Below are positions 26,594-34,718 of a stretch of DNA of 64,000 nt, piece after piece. Made by a program: the position numbers and the translations under genes. The notes beneath the pieces were generated by a model. The model saw only the letters and a list, made by a program, of their open reading frames with translations. It did no database searches and had not been told where the DNA came from. Source of the DNA: Bacteroides sp. Its GTDB lineage: Bacteria; Bacteroidota; Bacteroidia; Bacteroidales; Muribaculaceae. How positions within the stretch are numbered: the stretch's first letter is position 1; each line of letters starts with the position of its first letter. The stretch lies in NCBI GenBank assembly GCA_014803765.1, contig JAAVBC010000028.1, forward strand, positions 1 through 64,000, read 5' to 3'.

Positions 26594-28429
26594 ATGGAAT
26601 TATTTGAAAAGGATAAAGATATAACATCGCTGACGACCTTTGGTCTGCCCGTCAGGTCGAGTCTCTATGCGGAATACGCCAATGTGAAAGAACTCATACG
26701 TATCTGCCGTTCGGAGGAGTATCGTGAGAATATAGTATGGCATATCGGCGGAGGATCTAATCTGCTCTTTGAACCCTATTTCGACGGGCTTATCCTTCAT
26801 TCCGGAATCAAGGGCATTATGCGCTATGATAAGAATGAGGAGGAGGTCTTTGTCATTGCGGGAGCCGGAGAGAAATGGACTGATCTCGTGGACTACTGCG
26901 TTGAGAATTCTATTGCAGGCTTGGAGAATCTCGCAGGTATTCCGGGAGAGGTCGGGGCTGCACCGGTTCAGAATGTCGGCGCGTACGGCGTGGAAGCAGG
27001 CGACTTTATTCATAGTGTGGAGTGTCTTGACAGGGAGACGCTTGAAATTGTGAAATTCTCCAATTATACAGAAGCTGAGAAGGAACTGAATCCCTGTGTA
27101 AAAGTAAATGAATGTGGATTCGGATATCGCACTTCAAATTTCAAGACGATCTGGAAGGATCGCTACTTTGTTCTTCGTGTAAGTTTCAAACTCAAGAATT
27201 CCCATAAAGCGGAGCATCTTGGCTATGGAGGGCTCAGTCGGTTTGCAGAGGAGCTCGGGCATTATCCCTCTATAGAAGAGGTGAGAGATGAAGTGATTCG
27301 TATTAGAGACTCGAAACTACCCGATCCGGCACTGATAGGGAGTGCCGGCAGCTTCTTTAAGAATCCGATTGTGAGGAGGAAATATTATGAGTATGAGATG
27401 CTTAATCTTGATTCCTCCATTCCTCATTATGATATTCCGGGAGATGATATGCATGTGAAGGTGCCGGCAGGTTGGCTTATTGAACATGCAGGCTTGAAAG
27501 GGGAGAGTATCGGTGGAGCAATAGTCTATCCGGAGAATTGTCTGGTTATTGCAAATAAAGGTGGGGCTACTTCTGAGGATGTCAGAAATCTGGCATTAAA
27601 AGTTCAGAAAACTGTCAATAAATGTTTTCACGTCACATTGATGCCGGAGGTGAATTATATAGACTCTTCAATTAAAGTGACTGTGTTGGGATCGGGAACT
27701 TCCAAAGGTGTGCCGGAACTTATGTGTGATTGTGGCGTATGTACATCTGAAAATCCCCTTGACCACAGGCTGCGTGCATCTGTTTATGTAGAGACAATGG
27801 GAGTGAAAATTCTCATTGATGCTTCTCCTGATTTCAGGCAACAGGCACTACGAGCTGACATCCGACAGATTGACGGAGTGCTTATCACACATGAACATTA
27901 TGATCATGTCGGAGGAATTGATGATCTTCGTCCATATTGTTTTAATGCACCGGTAGATCTTTATGTGCGTGAAGATGTCGACCGACATCTGCGCAAACGG
28001 CTTGATTATTGTTTTACGGACTCTCGGTATCCCGGAGTGCCCTCGTTCGATATGCACGTAATCGGGAACAGACCATTCTTCATTAAAGGAGTAAAGATTG
28101 AACCGATAGAGGTGATGCATGGTAAACTCCCTATCTATGGCTATAGAATAGGTAAATTCGCGTATGTGACCGATGCAAAGAAAATCGATGAAGAGGAGAA
28201 GGAGAAACTTTATGGATTGGATGTATTGATTGTCAATGCGCTGCGGGAGCGCGACCATTTTGCTCATTTCACTATTAAAGAAGCGCTGGATCTTATTGAA
28301 CAGGTCAAACCTAAAAGAGCCTTCCTGACTCATCTTTGTCATGAGGTGGGTCATCATGAGGCTTTTGATGCGTCGCTGCCTCCAAATGTTTCTCCGGCGT
28401 TCGACGGACAGCATATCTTGATCGACTGA
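26594..28429 (+). CDS. murB: MurB fused to a PhnP-like metallo-beta-lactamase-fold hydrolase
   Basis: Residues 1-355 are type I UDP-N-acetylenolpyruvoylglucosamine reductase, the FAD enzyme making UDP-MurNAc. Motifs are TTFGLPVRSSLYAEY, WHIGGGSNLLF, LAGIPGEVGAAPVQNVGAYG and GSAGSFFKNP with catalytic Ser253. Residues about 360-611 are a metallo-beta-lactamase-fold hydrolase: LGSGTSKGVPELMCDC then THEHYDHV (His433, His435, Asp437, His438), resembling the PhnP/lipoate-type subfamily. The frame runs through the junction with no stop or internal start of obvious quality. At 611 aa it is nearly twice MurB length. What the hydrolase acts on is unknown. Confidence 0.92.
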   Translation: MELFEKDKDITSLTTFGLPVRSSLYAEYANVKELIRICRSEEYRENIVWHIGGGSNLLFEPYFDGLILHSGIKGIMRYDKNEEEVFVIAGAGEKWTDLVDYCVENSIAGLENLAGIPGEVGAAPVQNVGAYGVEAGDFIHSVECLDRETLEIVKFSNYTEAEKELNPCVKVNECGFGYRTSNFKTIWKDRYFVLRVSFKLKNSHKAEHLGYGGLSRFAEELGHYPSIEEVRDEVIRIRDSKLPDPALIGSAGSFFKNPIVRRKYYEYEMLNLDSSIPHYDIPGDDMHVKVPAGWLIEHAGLKGESIGGAIVYPENCLVIANKGGATSEDVRNLALKVQKTVNKCFHVTLMPEVNYIDSSIKVTVLGSGTSKGVPELMCDCGVCTSENPLDHRLRASVYVETMGVKILIDASPDFRQQALRADIRQIDGVLITHEHYDHVGGIDDLRPYCFNAPVDLYVREDVDRHLRKRLDYCFTDSRYPGVPSFDMHVIGNRPFFIKGVKIEPIEVMHGKLPIYGYRIGKFAYVTDAKKIDEEEKEKLYGLDVLIVNALRERDHFAHFTIKEALDLIEQVKPKRAFLTHLCHEVGHHEAFDASLPPNVSPAFDGQHILID

Positions 28430-28457
28430 GACCCCTTCTTACTTAACACCTATAAAT

Positions 28458-28497
28458 AACTCAGGCAGTATGAAAATCAATTCATACTGCCTGAGTT
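28458..28497. terminator. Bidirectional terminator between murB fusion and M23 peptidase genes
   Basis: A 17-bp perfect stem (AACTCAGGCAGTATGAA with its complement) closes a 6-nt loop. It lies between convergent genes. Confidence 0.9.
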
Positions 28498-28519
28498 GTT
28501 TATATAGAAGATAATTAAA

Positions 28520-29464
28520 TTACTTCAGTTTGAGGGACTGACCAACTTTGATGGGGTCGGTCGTGGAGAGATTGTTGAGCTTACGCAGTGTAGTAGCTGA
28601 CATGCCGTAAGCTTTAGCGATTTTCGTGAGTGTATCACCCTTCTTCACAGTATATGTTGACTTGGTAGTCGTAGAAGCTGTGTAGGGATTATTTCCATTA
28701 CTTTCCTTCTTGGCAAGTTCGCGTGAAGGCGCGTAGTTACGCGGTTGAGTATACGTTGACTTTGAGAAGGTGTAAGTATCGGTATGGGTTGTCTGATTTG
28801 CAAAGTCGAAGATCGCTTCGGGATTGATTGCATATCCCATATAGCGGGTCTCAAAATGGAGATGCGGACCGGTGCTTCTTCCGGTGTTACCACCAAGACC
28901 GATGGGATCACCAGCTTTGACAACCTGATTCGGTTTTACGAGATGGCGATTAAGGTGACCATACACCGTCTCCAGACCATTGGCGTGGCGAATGATTACA
29001 TAATTGCCATATCCTTTTGCCTCATAATTAGTGAGACGCACTTTTCCATCGAATGCGGCATAGACGGTGTCGTTCATCTTCAGACCGATATCCACACCCT
29101 TATGCATTCTTCCGAAGCGTGCCCGATAGCCATATTTTGAAGTGATTTTGCCTTTGTGAGGCATGACATAATTGGTGACATCAATAATTGCTGAATTCGG
29201 CACATCGGATTCACGGAACGGGTTGACGCTTTTGGAATTCCATCCTTCAGTGTAAATGTCAATCTCGGGTTCCGGTTCATCAACGAGGTCGATGAATGCT
29301 GAGTTGTCAATAATGCGGATCTGCTCCTTGGCTCCGACGTTCTTTGCCAGAAGCTGTTTATGCACATCGGAATGGGCGCGGGATTTTGTCTGCGCCGATG
29401 CTGAGGCAGGAGCTCCGAGGAGCATTGCAAGAGCTGCTATTCCGAGTAATTTAATTATCTTCAT
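28520..29464 (-). CDS. Secreted M23 metallopeptidase with LysM domain
   Basis: Probable peptidoglycan endopeptidase. The signal peptide is at 1-24. The M23 domain covers about 105-225: TSKYGYRARFGRMHKGVDIG (first zinc His and Asp), GNYVIIRHANGLETVYGHL and GPHLHFE (catalytic HxH). A single LysM peptidoglycan-binding motif forms the C-terminus (YTVKKGDTLTKIAKAYGMSA to the end). All zinc ligands are present, so it should be active, unlike EnvC/NlpD-type activators. It follows ndk by 23 nt. Confidence 0.93.
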   Translation of the reverse strand: MKIIKLLGIAALAMLLGAPASASAQTKSRAHSDVHKQLLAKNVGAKEQIRIIDNSAFIDLVDEPEPEIDIYTEGWNSKSVNPFRESDVPNSAIIDVTNYVMPHKGKITSKYGYRARFGRMHKGVDIGLKMNDTVYAAFDGKVRLTNYEAKGYGNYVIIRHANGLETVYGHLNRHLVKPNQVVKAGDPIGLGGNTGRSTGPHLHFETRYMGYAINPEAIFDFANQTTHTDTYTFSKSTYTQPRNYAPSRELAKKESNGNNPYTASTTTKSTYTVKKGDTLTKIAKAYGMSATTLRKLNNLSTTDPIKVGQSLKLK

Positions 29465-29487
29465 TATCTAAGTATCTTTTTTCAATA

Positions 29488-29952
29488 TTATTTTAATTCA
29501 TCACTGCCATAAAAGAAATTGAGATTCGACGGATTGTAGTCGAATATTTCTTCGGGCTTGAAGAATCTATTGATTTCAACTTTTGCGTTTTCTACAGAGT
29601 CGGATGCGTGGACAATATTTTCCTGACCACTCATGCAGAAATCTCCACGGAGAGTGCCGGGAGCAGCATTTCTGCCATTGGTAGCACCGGTCATTGTGCG
29701 GAATACATTTACCACATCCACGCCTTTGAGACACATCACTATTACGGGAGATGCAGTCATCGATTTTACGATAGACGGAAAGAAGGGGCGATCTACGAGG
29801 TGTGCATAGTGTTCGCGAAGGATCTTTTCATCAAGCTGCATCATCTTCATTCCGCAGATAATCAATCCGCGATTTTCAATGCGATCAATTATCCGACCGA
29901 GTAGTCTGCGCTCCACGGCAGATGGCTTAAGAATGACGAGAGTCTGCTCCAT
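29488..29952 (-). CDS. ndk: Nucleoside diphosphate kinase
   Basis: Transfers the gamma-phosphate between nucleoside triphosphates and diphosphates through a phospho-His. The active-site block is ENIVHASDSVENA, and TLVILKPSAVERRLLG is the N-terminal signature. At 154 aa it has normal length. It is followed by the M23/LysM gene, probably one message. Confidence 0.96.
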   Translation of the reverse strand: MEQTLVILKPSAVERRLLGRIIDRIENRGLIICGMKMMQLDEKILREHYAHLVDRPFFPSIVKSMTASPVIVMCLKGVDVVNVFRTMTGATNGRNAAPGTLRGDFCMSGQENIVHASDSVENAKVEINRFFKPEEIFDYNPSNLNFFYGSDELK

Positions 29953-30323
29953 AATAGAAATGAGTTTCTGTAGATAGATTTTTTAGTTAACGGGTCCGAA
30001 ACTTAGTGCGATAGGAAAATCAGCGGTTGGCAATCACTGGAATGCCCTAAATTCCGGTTTACGCTCCTAAAATTACTAATTTTCAATGTTATAGAAAAAT
30101 AATTTCGTAAATATTTTGAGTTAAAATTATTTAATTAATTGCTTTTTATTGGTGTAATGCTTTGACTATCAAATTAATAGTGCTTATTGATTTATTTTTT
30201 AACTCTTTGAGTCTCCTGCACATGTTATATACTCAATGTGCAAAAATAGGAAATGCCCGAATTTTCGGCGCGGTTGCGCGAAAATTCGGGCATTAGATTT
30301 ATTTAATTCCGGAATCGGGAATT
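29953..30323. other. Intergenic region between tnaA and ndk
   Basis: 371 nt, very AT-rich in the middle. It holds the tnaA terminator (30252-30294) and must hold the ndk promoter, which I could not assign. No ORF or repeat is apparent. Confidence 0.7.
30252..30294 (-). terminator. Terminator of tnaA
   Basis: A 16-bp perfect stem (AATGCCCGAATTTTCG with its complement) closes a GC-rich 11-nt loop. It lies 30-72 nt past the tnaA stop, followed by TCCTATTTTTG on the minus strand. Confidence 0.9.
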
Positions 30324-31700
30324 TTATCCGAGGGGTTCGAGTTTTACAGTGAAGTGGCGCATGAGAGGAGCTTCCCATTTAATCTTCACACCGCGAGTGA
30401 TTTCATGGCGGCGATCGTAGACATTCTTGAGGGCAGCTGCGATGACATCCATGTGATTGTTAGTGTATGTGCGGCGGCAGATGCAAAGACGAAGGAAGTC
30501 ATTACCACCGAAACGGTTTTCGCGAGTGATAGGATCGCGGTCAGCAAGGAGATAGCCGATTTCGCAACCGCGGACACCTGCTTCGCGATACAGCTCGATA
30601 GTCAGAGTCTGAGCGGGGAATTCCTCTTTGGGGATGCGATCGAGCACTTTATCGGCATCGATGAATACAGCGTGACCGCCGACGGGACGCTGATAGGGAA
30701 TGCCATATTCGTCAAGTTTCTTGGCGAGATATTCTACCTGCTTGATGCGTGTTTCAAGCATGTCGAATTCAGTGTTTTCGTCAAGACCTACTGCGAGGGC
30801 TGCCATGTCGCGACCATTCATGCCGCCGTAAGTAAGGAATCCTTCGAAGGGGATGAGGAAGAGTTTCGCACCCTCATAGATATCTTCCCAGCGGGTTGCG
30901 ATAAAGCCACCCATATTCACGAGACCATCTTTCTTGGAAGACATTGTCATAGCGTCAGCATAGCTGAACATTTCGCGGCAGATCTCCTTGATAGTCTTAT
31001 CCTTAAACTCCGGTTCGCGAGTCTTGATGAAATATGCGTTTTCAGCAAAACGAGCTGAGTCGAAGATTACTCGTTTGCCATATTTGTCAGCGAGTTTACG
31101 CACGCCACGCAGATTTTCCATGCTGACGGGCTGACCACCGGCTGTATTGTTGGTGATAGTAACGATGATGAAGGGAATCTTATCTGCATCCTTTTCAAGC
31201 ACAGCTTCGAGTTTCTTGAGATCAACGTTACCCTTGAAAGGAACTTCGAGCTGAGTATCTTTTGCTTCGTCTACAGTGCAGTCAACTGCGAATGCCTTGC
31301 GGCTTTCGATATGTCCCTTAGTAGTGTCGAAGTGTGAGTTGCCGGGTACGATATCCCCTTCTTTTACGAGGTGGGAGAAAAGGACATTCTCTGCAGCACG
31401 ACCCTGATGAGTCGGAAGGACGTACTCAAAACCGGTGATTTTACCAATAGTGTCCTTAAGCTCGTAGAAAGAACGTGCACCGGCGTAAGATTCATCGCCG
31501 GTCATCATAGCTGCCCACTGACGGTCGCTCATTGCGCCTGTACCGGAGTCTGTCAGACAGTCAATATAGACTTGCTCAGAACGAAGACCGAAGACGTTGT
31601 AGTCAACTTCCTTCAACCATTTTTCGCGTTCTTCACGAGTGCTTTTTTTGATGGGTTCTACCATCTTGATTTTCCATGATTCTGCAAAGGGAATTTCCAT
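30324..31700 (-). CDS. tnaA: Tryptophanase
   Basis: A PLP enzyme splitting tryptophan to indole, pyruvate and ammonia; indole is a host-relevant gut signal. The PLP lysine is in MSSKKDGLVNMGG (Lys257). The close relative tyrosine phenol-lyase has FTTT and GVRSMERG at two substrate-reading sites. Here they are HFDTTKGH (Asp, as in TnaA) and GVRGCEIG (Ile, as in TnaA), which favours tryptophan. At 458 aa it has family length. Flanked by a full promoter and a strong terminator, so monocistronic; no tnaC-type leader or tnaB permease is adjacent. Confidence 0.93.
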   Translation of the reverse strand: MEIPFAESWKIKMVEPIKKSTREEREKWLKEVDYNVFGLRSEQVYIDCLTDSGTGAMSDRQWAAMMTGDESYAGARSFYELKDTIGKITGFEYVLPTHQGRAAENVLFSHLVKEGDIVPGNSHFDTTKGHIESRKAFAVDCTVDEAKDTQLEVPFKGNVDLKKLEAVLEKDADKIPFIIVTITNNTAGGQPVSMENLRGVRKLADKYGKRVIFDSARFAENAYFIKTREPEFKDKTIKEICREMFSYADAMTMSSKKDGLVNMGGFIATRWEDIYEGAKLFLIPFEGFLTYGGMNGRDMAALAVGLDENTEFDMLETRIKQVEYLAKKLDEYGIPYQRPVGGHAVFIDADKVLDRIPKEEFPAQTLTIELYREAGVRGCEIGYLLADRDPITRENRFGGNDFLRLCICRRTYTNNHMDVIAAALKNVYDRRHEITRGVKIKWEAPLMRHFTVKLEPLG

Positions 31701-31751
31701 TGTATCAGTGCTTTTTATATATTAGATTAGTTATTGGAATTTGCTATATCG

Positions 31752-31783
31752 CAAAGTTAAAACATTTAATCTAAATATGCAAA
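31752..31783 (-). promoter_or_regulatory. Promoter of tnaA
   Basis: On the minus strand TTTG (31780-31783), a 20-nt spacer and TAACTTTG (31752-31759). The leader is about 45 nt. Confidence 0.8.
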
Positions 31784-31848
31784 AAATATAACAAAAATAT
31801 TTATTATTTATTGGTAATCAATTGAATGATAGTGTTATAGTATAGTTC

Positions 31849-32733
31849 CTATTTCTCTGTAAGCACTGGAGTAAGAGTATAACCCTTTTGGGAAAGAAGG
31901 CTGATAATTCCGTCGGGACCGGGAAGATGAAGCGCTCCGACTGCTATAAAGGTTGGATAGGACTCGATAATTGCCGGAATCTTATCTACCCAGTTAATAT
32001 TTCTCTTGCGAACAAGTGCATCGGTAAAAGCCGGGTTGCCATCCTCCTGCAGGGATAAAGCATAAAGTTTCTCAATATCTCCTGCAAAGTATGCCTCGTT
32101 AAGTTCTTTTGAGAGAAGGACACATTCTTCCGGATTATTAAGCAGATTGCGTAGATCCTCTACTTGCTCCGAAATAGGAACGAATGTATATAGTAATTCC
32201 GCCTGTTGTTCCGCAGACTCAAGAGGGATAATTTTTCGTCCGGACTCTTTGAATATTCCTTGGATATGAGAATCTAATTGAGCATCATTGTCGAATTCGG
32301 GTATTTCCCTTGCCATAATGCCGACAGTGACAGCCGCTGTTATTGCCATTGGGCGAAGCATGTCAAGCGATTGCAGGGTCAGTCCGGGTGCGGGTGAGAT
32401 TGATTCAAATTTCTTTGCCAGATCAAGATATTCATCAGTCGGGAGCAGCCGGGACAGAGTGCTGTCAGAAGGGGCGATCATGTATTTCTGGGTTGCAAAT
32501 GCGATTGCCATAGGGCTGACTGTCATATCAATTTCTCCGACCTCGATATCACAGGATTCCATTGCTTCTTTAATTGCGGGGATGGAATCGAGAAAGGAGA
32601 GGGGTGCGAGATGGTGAGTGCCCAAAATATAAGAAGGCTTCTCTATGCCATTTCCGGTGATTTTATAGAATACGGAAGCTTGTCCGCAAACGCAAATCAG
32701 TAAAGATAGAATACAAAACGCAAATCTTTGCAT
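31849..32733 (-). CDS. TraB/GumN-family protein
   Basis: 294 aa from the ATG at 32733, which places a signal peptide (MQRFAFCILSLLICVCGQAS) at the N-terminus; a longer start at 32784 is possible. TraB/GumN family features are YILGTHHLAPLSFLDSIP near the start and FIAVGALHLPGPDGIISLL near the end. The paired GTHH and GALH motifs suggest a metal-dependent, possibly peptidase-like activity by analogy with Tiki proteins. The true function is not established. Confidence 0.85.
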   Translation of the reverse strand: MQRFAFCILSLLICVCGQASVFYKITGNGIEKPSYILGTHHLAPLSFLDSIPAIKEAMESCDIEVGEIDMTVSPMAIAFATQKYMIAPSDSTLSRLLPTDEYLDLAKKFESISPAPGLTLQSLDMLRPMAITAAVTVGIMAREIPEFDNDAQLDSHIQGIFKESGRKIIPLESAEQQAELLYTFVPISEQVEDLRNLLNNPEECVLLSKELNEAYFAGDIEKLYALSLQEDGNPAFTDALVRKRNINWVDKIPAIIESYPTFIAVGALHLPGPDGIISLLSQKGYTLTPVLTEK

Positions 32734-32854
32734 GACGAATAGTAAAATTAAATAGAAAACGAAAAATAAATGTAAGCGTTCCACTGATGAAGGCGAAACG
32801 AGATGCTAATATCGCATAAATGGATGAAATAACGAAATTATAGGAATATAAAAA

Positions 32855-32885
32855 TTGATTGTTGAGGAAAAATGTTTTATATTTG
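32855..32885 (+). promoter_or_regulatory. Promoter of the HU / HU-LysM gene pair
   Basis: TTG (32855-32857), a 20-nt spacer and TATATTTG (32878-32885). The leader is about 50 nt. Confidence 0.78.
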
Positions 32886-32943
32886 TAGATATAACCCAAA
32901 ACAGGGCAAATAAATTGCGAAAGCAAATGAAATTTTTAAGGAT

Positions 32944-33207
32944 ATGGCTTTAGTTGATGATATTGCTTACGACTGCAAGGCGAGGAAAGAGGATGTGCAG
33001 AATGTGCTCGATGATTTCTTCAGTATTCTGGCAGATACATTAGTTGATATGGACACTCTTATCATACCCGGTTTCGGTCAGTTTGAAGCAAAGAAACGTA
33101 AGGAGAGAGTGACAGTTCACCCCGCCACGGGGCGCAGGTTACTGGTGCCTCCGAAGATAGTAGTCGGATTTAAACCATCAGGAGTATTAAAAAGCAAGTT
33201 AAAATGA
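32944..33207 (+). CDS. HU-family DNA-binding protein
   Basis: 87 aa of the HU/IHF fold. IIPGFGQFEAKKRKERVTVH is the beta-arm entry and VHPATGRRLLVPPKIVVGFK is the DNA-contacting arm and exit. It should bind DNA as a dimer, either with itself or with the HU domain of the next protein. Its stop overlaps the next start by 4 bases (ATGA), so the two are translationally coupled. Confidence 0.92.
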   Translation: MALVDDIAYDCKARKEDVQNVLDDFFSILADTLVDMDTLIIPGFGQFEAKKRKERVTVHPATGRRLLVPPKIVVGFKPSGVLKSKLK

Positions 33208-34601
33208 ATAATAAGGTTACTCTCAATAAAATAATCAAGATTCTTTCTGAAAGAAGCGGGAAGAATCCGCAGATGTGTGAGGATATACTCAAAGGTCTGT
33301 TTAAGCATATAGCATCATCCTTGGAAGAGGGTGAGACAATTAAGATCAAAGGTTTTGGAACATTCAAATTGTCGCGTGTGGAATCGCGCAAGAGTGTGGA
33401 TGTGACCAACGGGCAGGAGAACGAAATCCCGGCACATGATCGGATTGTATTCGTGCCGTCTAAGGAATTGGCTTCAGCTGTTAATGCTCCCTTTGAGATG
33501 TTTGAGACTATAGAGCTGGATGAAGAAATTCTTGAAGAGGAATTGGCAAAGGCAGAAGTGGCAGGCGAATCGCTTCTTGTTCAGGAGTATGGATCTCAAT
33601 TGATTATTGATGAAGAGAAAGAAGATGAATTATTGAAGGAACATCCTGATCTGAAGAAAGTGATAGAAGCGGATTCAAAAGAAGAATCAGAAGAACCGAC
33701 AGTAGAGGCTCAAGAAGAAAAAGAGGAGCCGACTGCAGAAGAACTGCCTGCAGAAAAGGAACCCGCCAAGGATGAAGAACTCGTAAAGGAAGAAGCATCT
33801 GCTGAAGTAGAGTCACCCGCTGAAGAGGCATCACCTGCTGAGGAAGAAGTACCCGCTGAAGTGGAGGTGGCGGCTGAAGAGGACTCTCCTGCTGAGAAGG
33901 AGAATACTACTGATGAGGAGGAAAATATTGCAGATGAGGATGAATCAGAGAAGGAAGACTACAATGAACCTTCTGATTATTCGCAAAATGATAAGGGAAG
34001 TTTCCGTCATGGTTTCCTCTGGGGTGTTTTGGGTGCTTTATTAGTGTTCATTCTGGGATTATTCGCATTGTGGATGCTTAACGATGACTTTGCAGAATGG
34101 GGAAAAAGTATGTTCTCAAGATCCGGATCAAATGTTGAAGTCGGTCCGGCTGACACTGTTAAAGTAGAGAATCCATCTGATTCAGCGATAGACAATGAAG
34201 AGGGTGAAATTCTCATGCAAGAAAATGATTTAAGCGAAGCAGAAGCCGGAGTTCCTGATATAGTGGAAGACGCGTCTGCCGAGAATGCTGTTCCGACGGC
34301 TCCTTCCGACAAAGCTGAAAAGGCTGCACAAAGTAATAAGTCGACAGCAGGACCCGTGTATGACACTATAACCACTACCCATTATCTGACTACAATGGCA
34401 AAGAGACATTATGGTAATTATCATCTCTGGCCCTACATATATAAGGAGAATAGCAAGATATTAGGGCATCCGAACAGGATTCGTCCGGGAACAAAAGTCG
34501 TTATCCCGGATCTTAAAAAATATGGAGTGGATCCCAACAATCCCAAGGATATAGAGAAAGCCCGACGTCTGGGAACGGAAATCTATAAAAAGTATGAATA
34601 G
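33204..34601 (+). CDS. Membrane-spanning HU domain protein with periplasmic LysM domain
   Basis: 465 aa in four parts. Residues 1-90 are an HU/IHF-like domain (EEGETIKIKGFGTFKLSRVE). About 95-265 is a very acidic Glu/Pro/Ala-rich linker with no hydrophobic helix. A single strong TM helix covers 271-293 (GFLWGVLGALLVFILGLFAL). About 388-436 is LysM-like (TTMAKRHYGNYHLWPYIYKE then RPGTKVVIP). With the DNA-binding part in the cytosol, the LysM would face peptidoglycan. I infer a physical bridge between chromosome and cell wall, coupled to the HU gene just upstream. No signal peptide precedes the HU domain. Function is unknown. Confidence 0.85.
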   Translation: MNNKVTLNKIIKILSERSGKNPQMCEDILKGLFKHIASSLEEGETIKIKGFGTFKLSRVESRKSVDVTNGQENEIPAHDRIVFVPSKELASAVNAPFEMFETIELDEEILEEELAKAEVAGESLLVQEYGSQLIIDEEKEDELLKEHPDLKKVIEADSKEESEEPTVEAQEEKEEPTAEELPAEKEPAKDEELVKEEASAEVESPAEEASPAEEEVPAEVEVAAEEDSPAEKENTTDEEENIADEDESEKEDYNEPSDYSQNDKGSFRHGFLWGVLGALLVFILGLFALWMLNDDFAEWGKSMFSRSGSNVEVGPADTVKVENPSDSAIDNEEGEILMQENDLSEAEAGVPDIVEDASAENAVPTAPSDKAEKAAQSNKSTAGPVYDTITTTHYLTTMAKRHYGNYHLWPYIYKENSKILGHPNRIRPGTKVVIPDLKKYGVDPNNPKDIEKARRLGTEIYKKYE

Positions 34602-34666
34602 GCTGTAAGACCCCGCCCTTCTACATACTTAATCGGCACAGATACAAAATATCCGAGATATAAGAT

Positions 34667-34706
34667 AAGCGCCATGCTTCCCCTGATGGGTAGAAGCATG
34701 GCGCTT
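34667..34706. terminator. Terminator between the HU-LysM and MscS genes
   Basis: A 13-bp stem (AAGCGCCATGCTT with its complement) followed by TTCTTTTTT on the plus strand. It is about 65 nt past the HU-LysM stop and also just past the convergent MscS gene. Confidence 0.85.
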
Positions 34707-34718
34707 TTCTTTTTTCTA

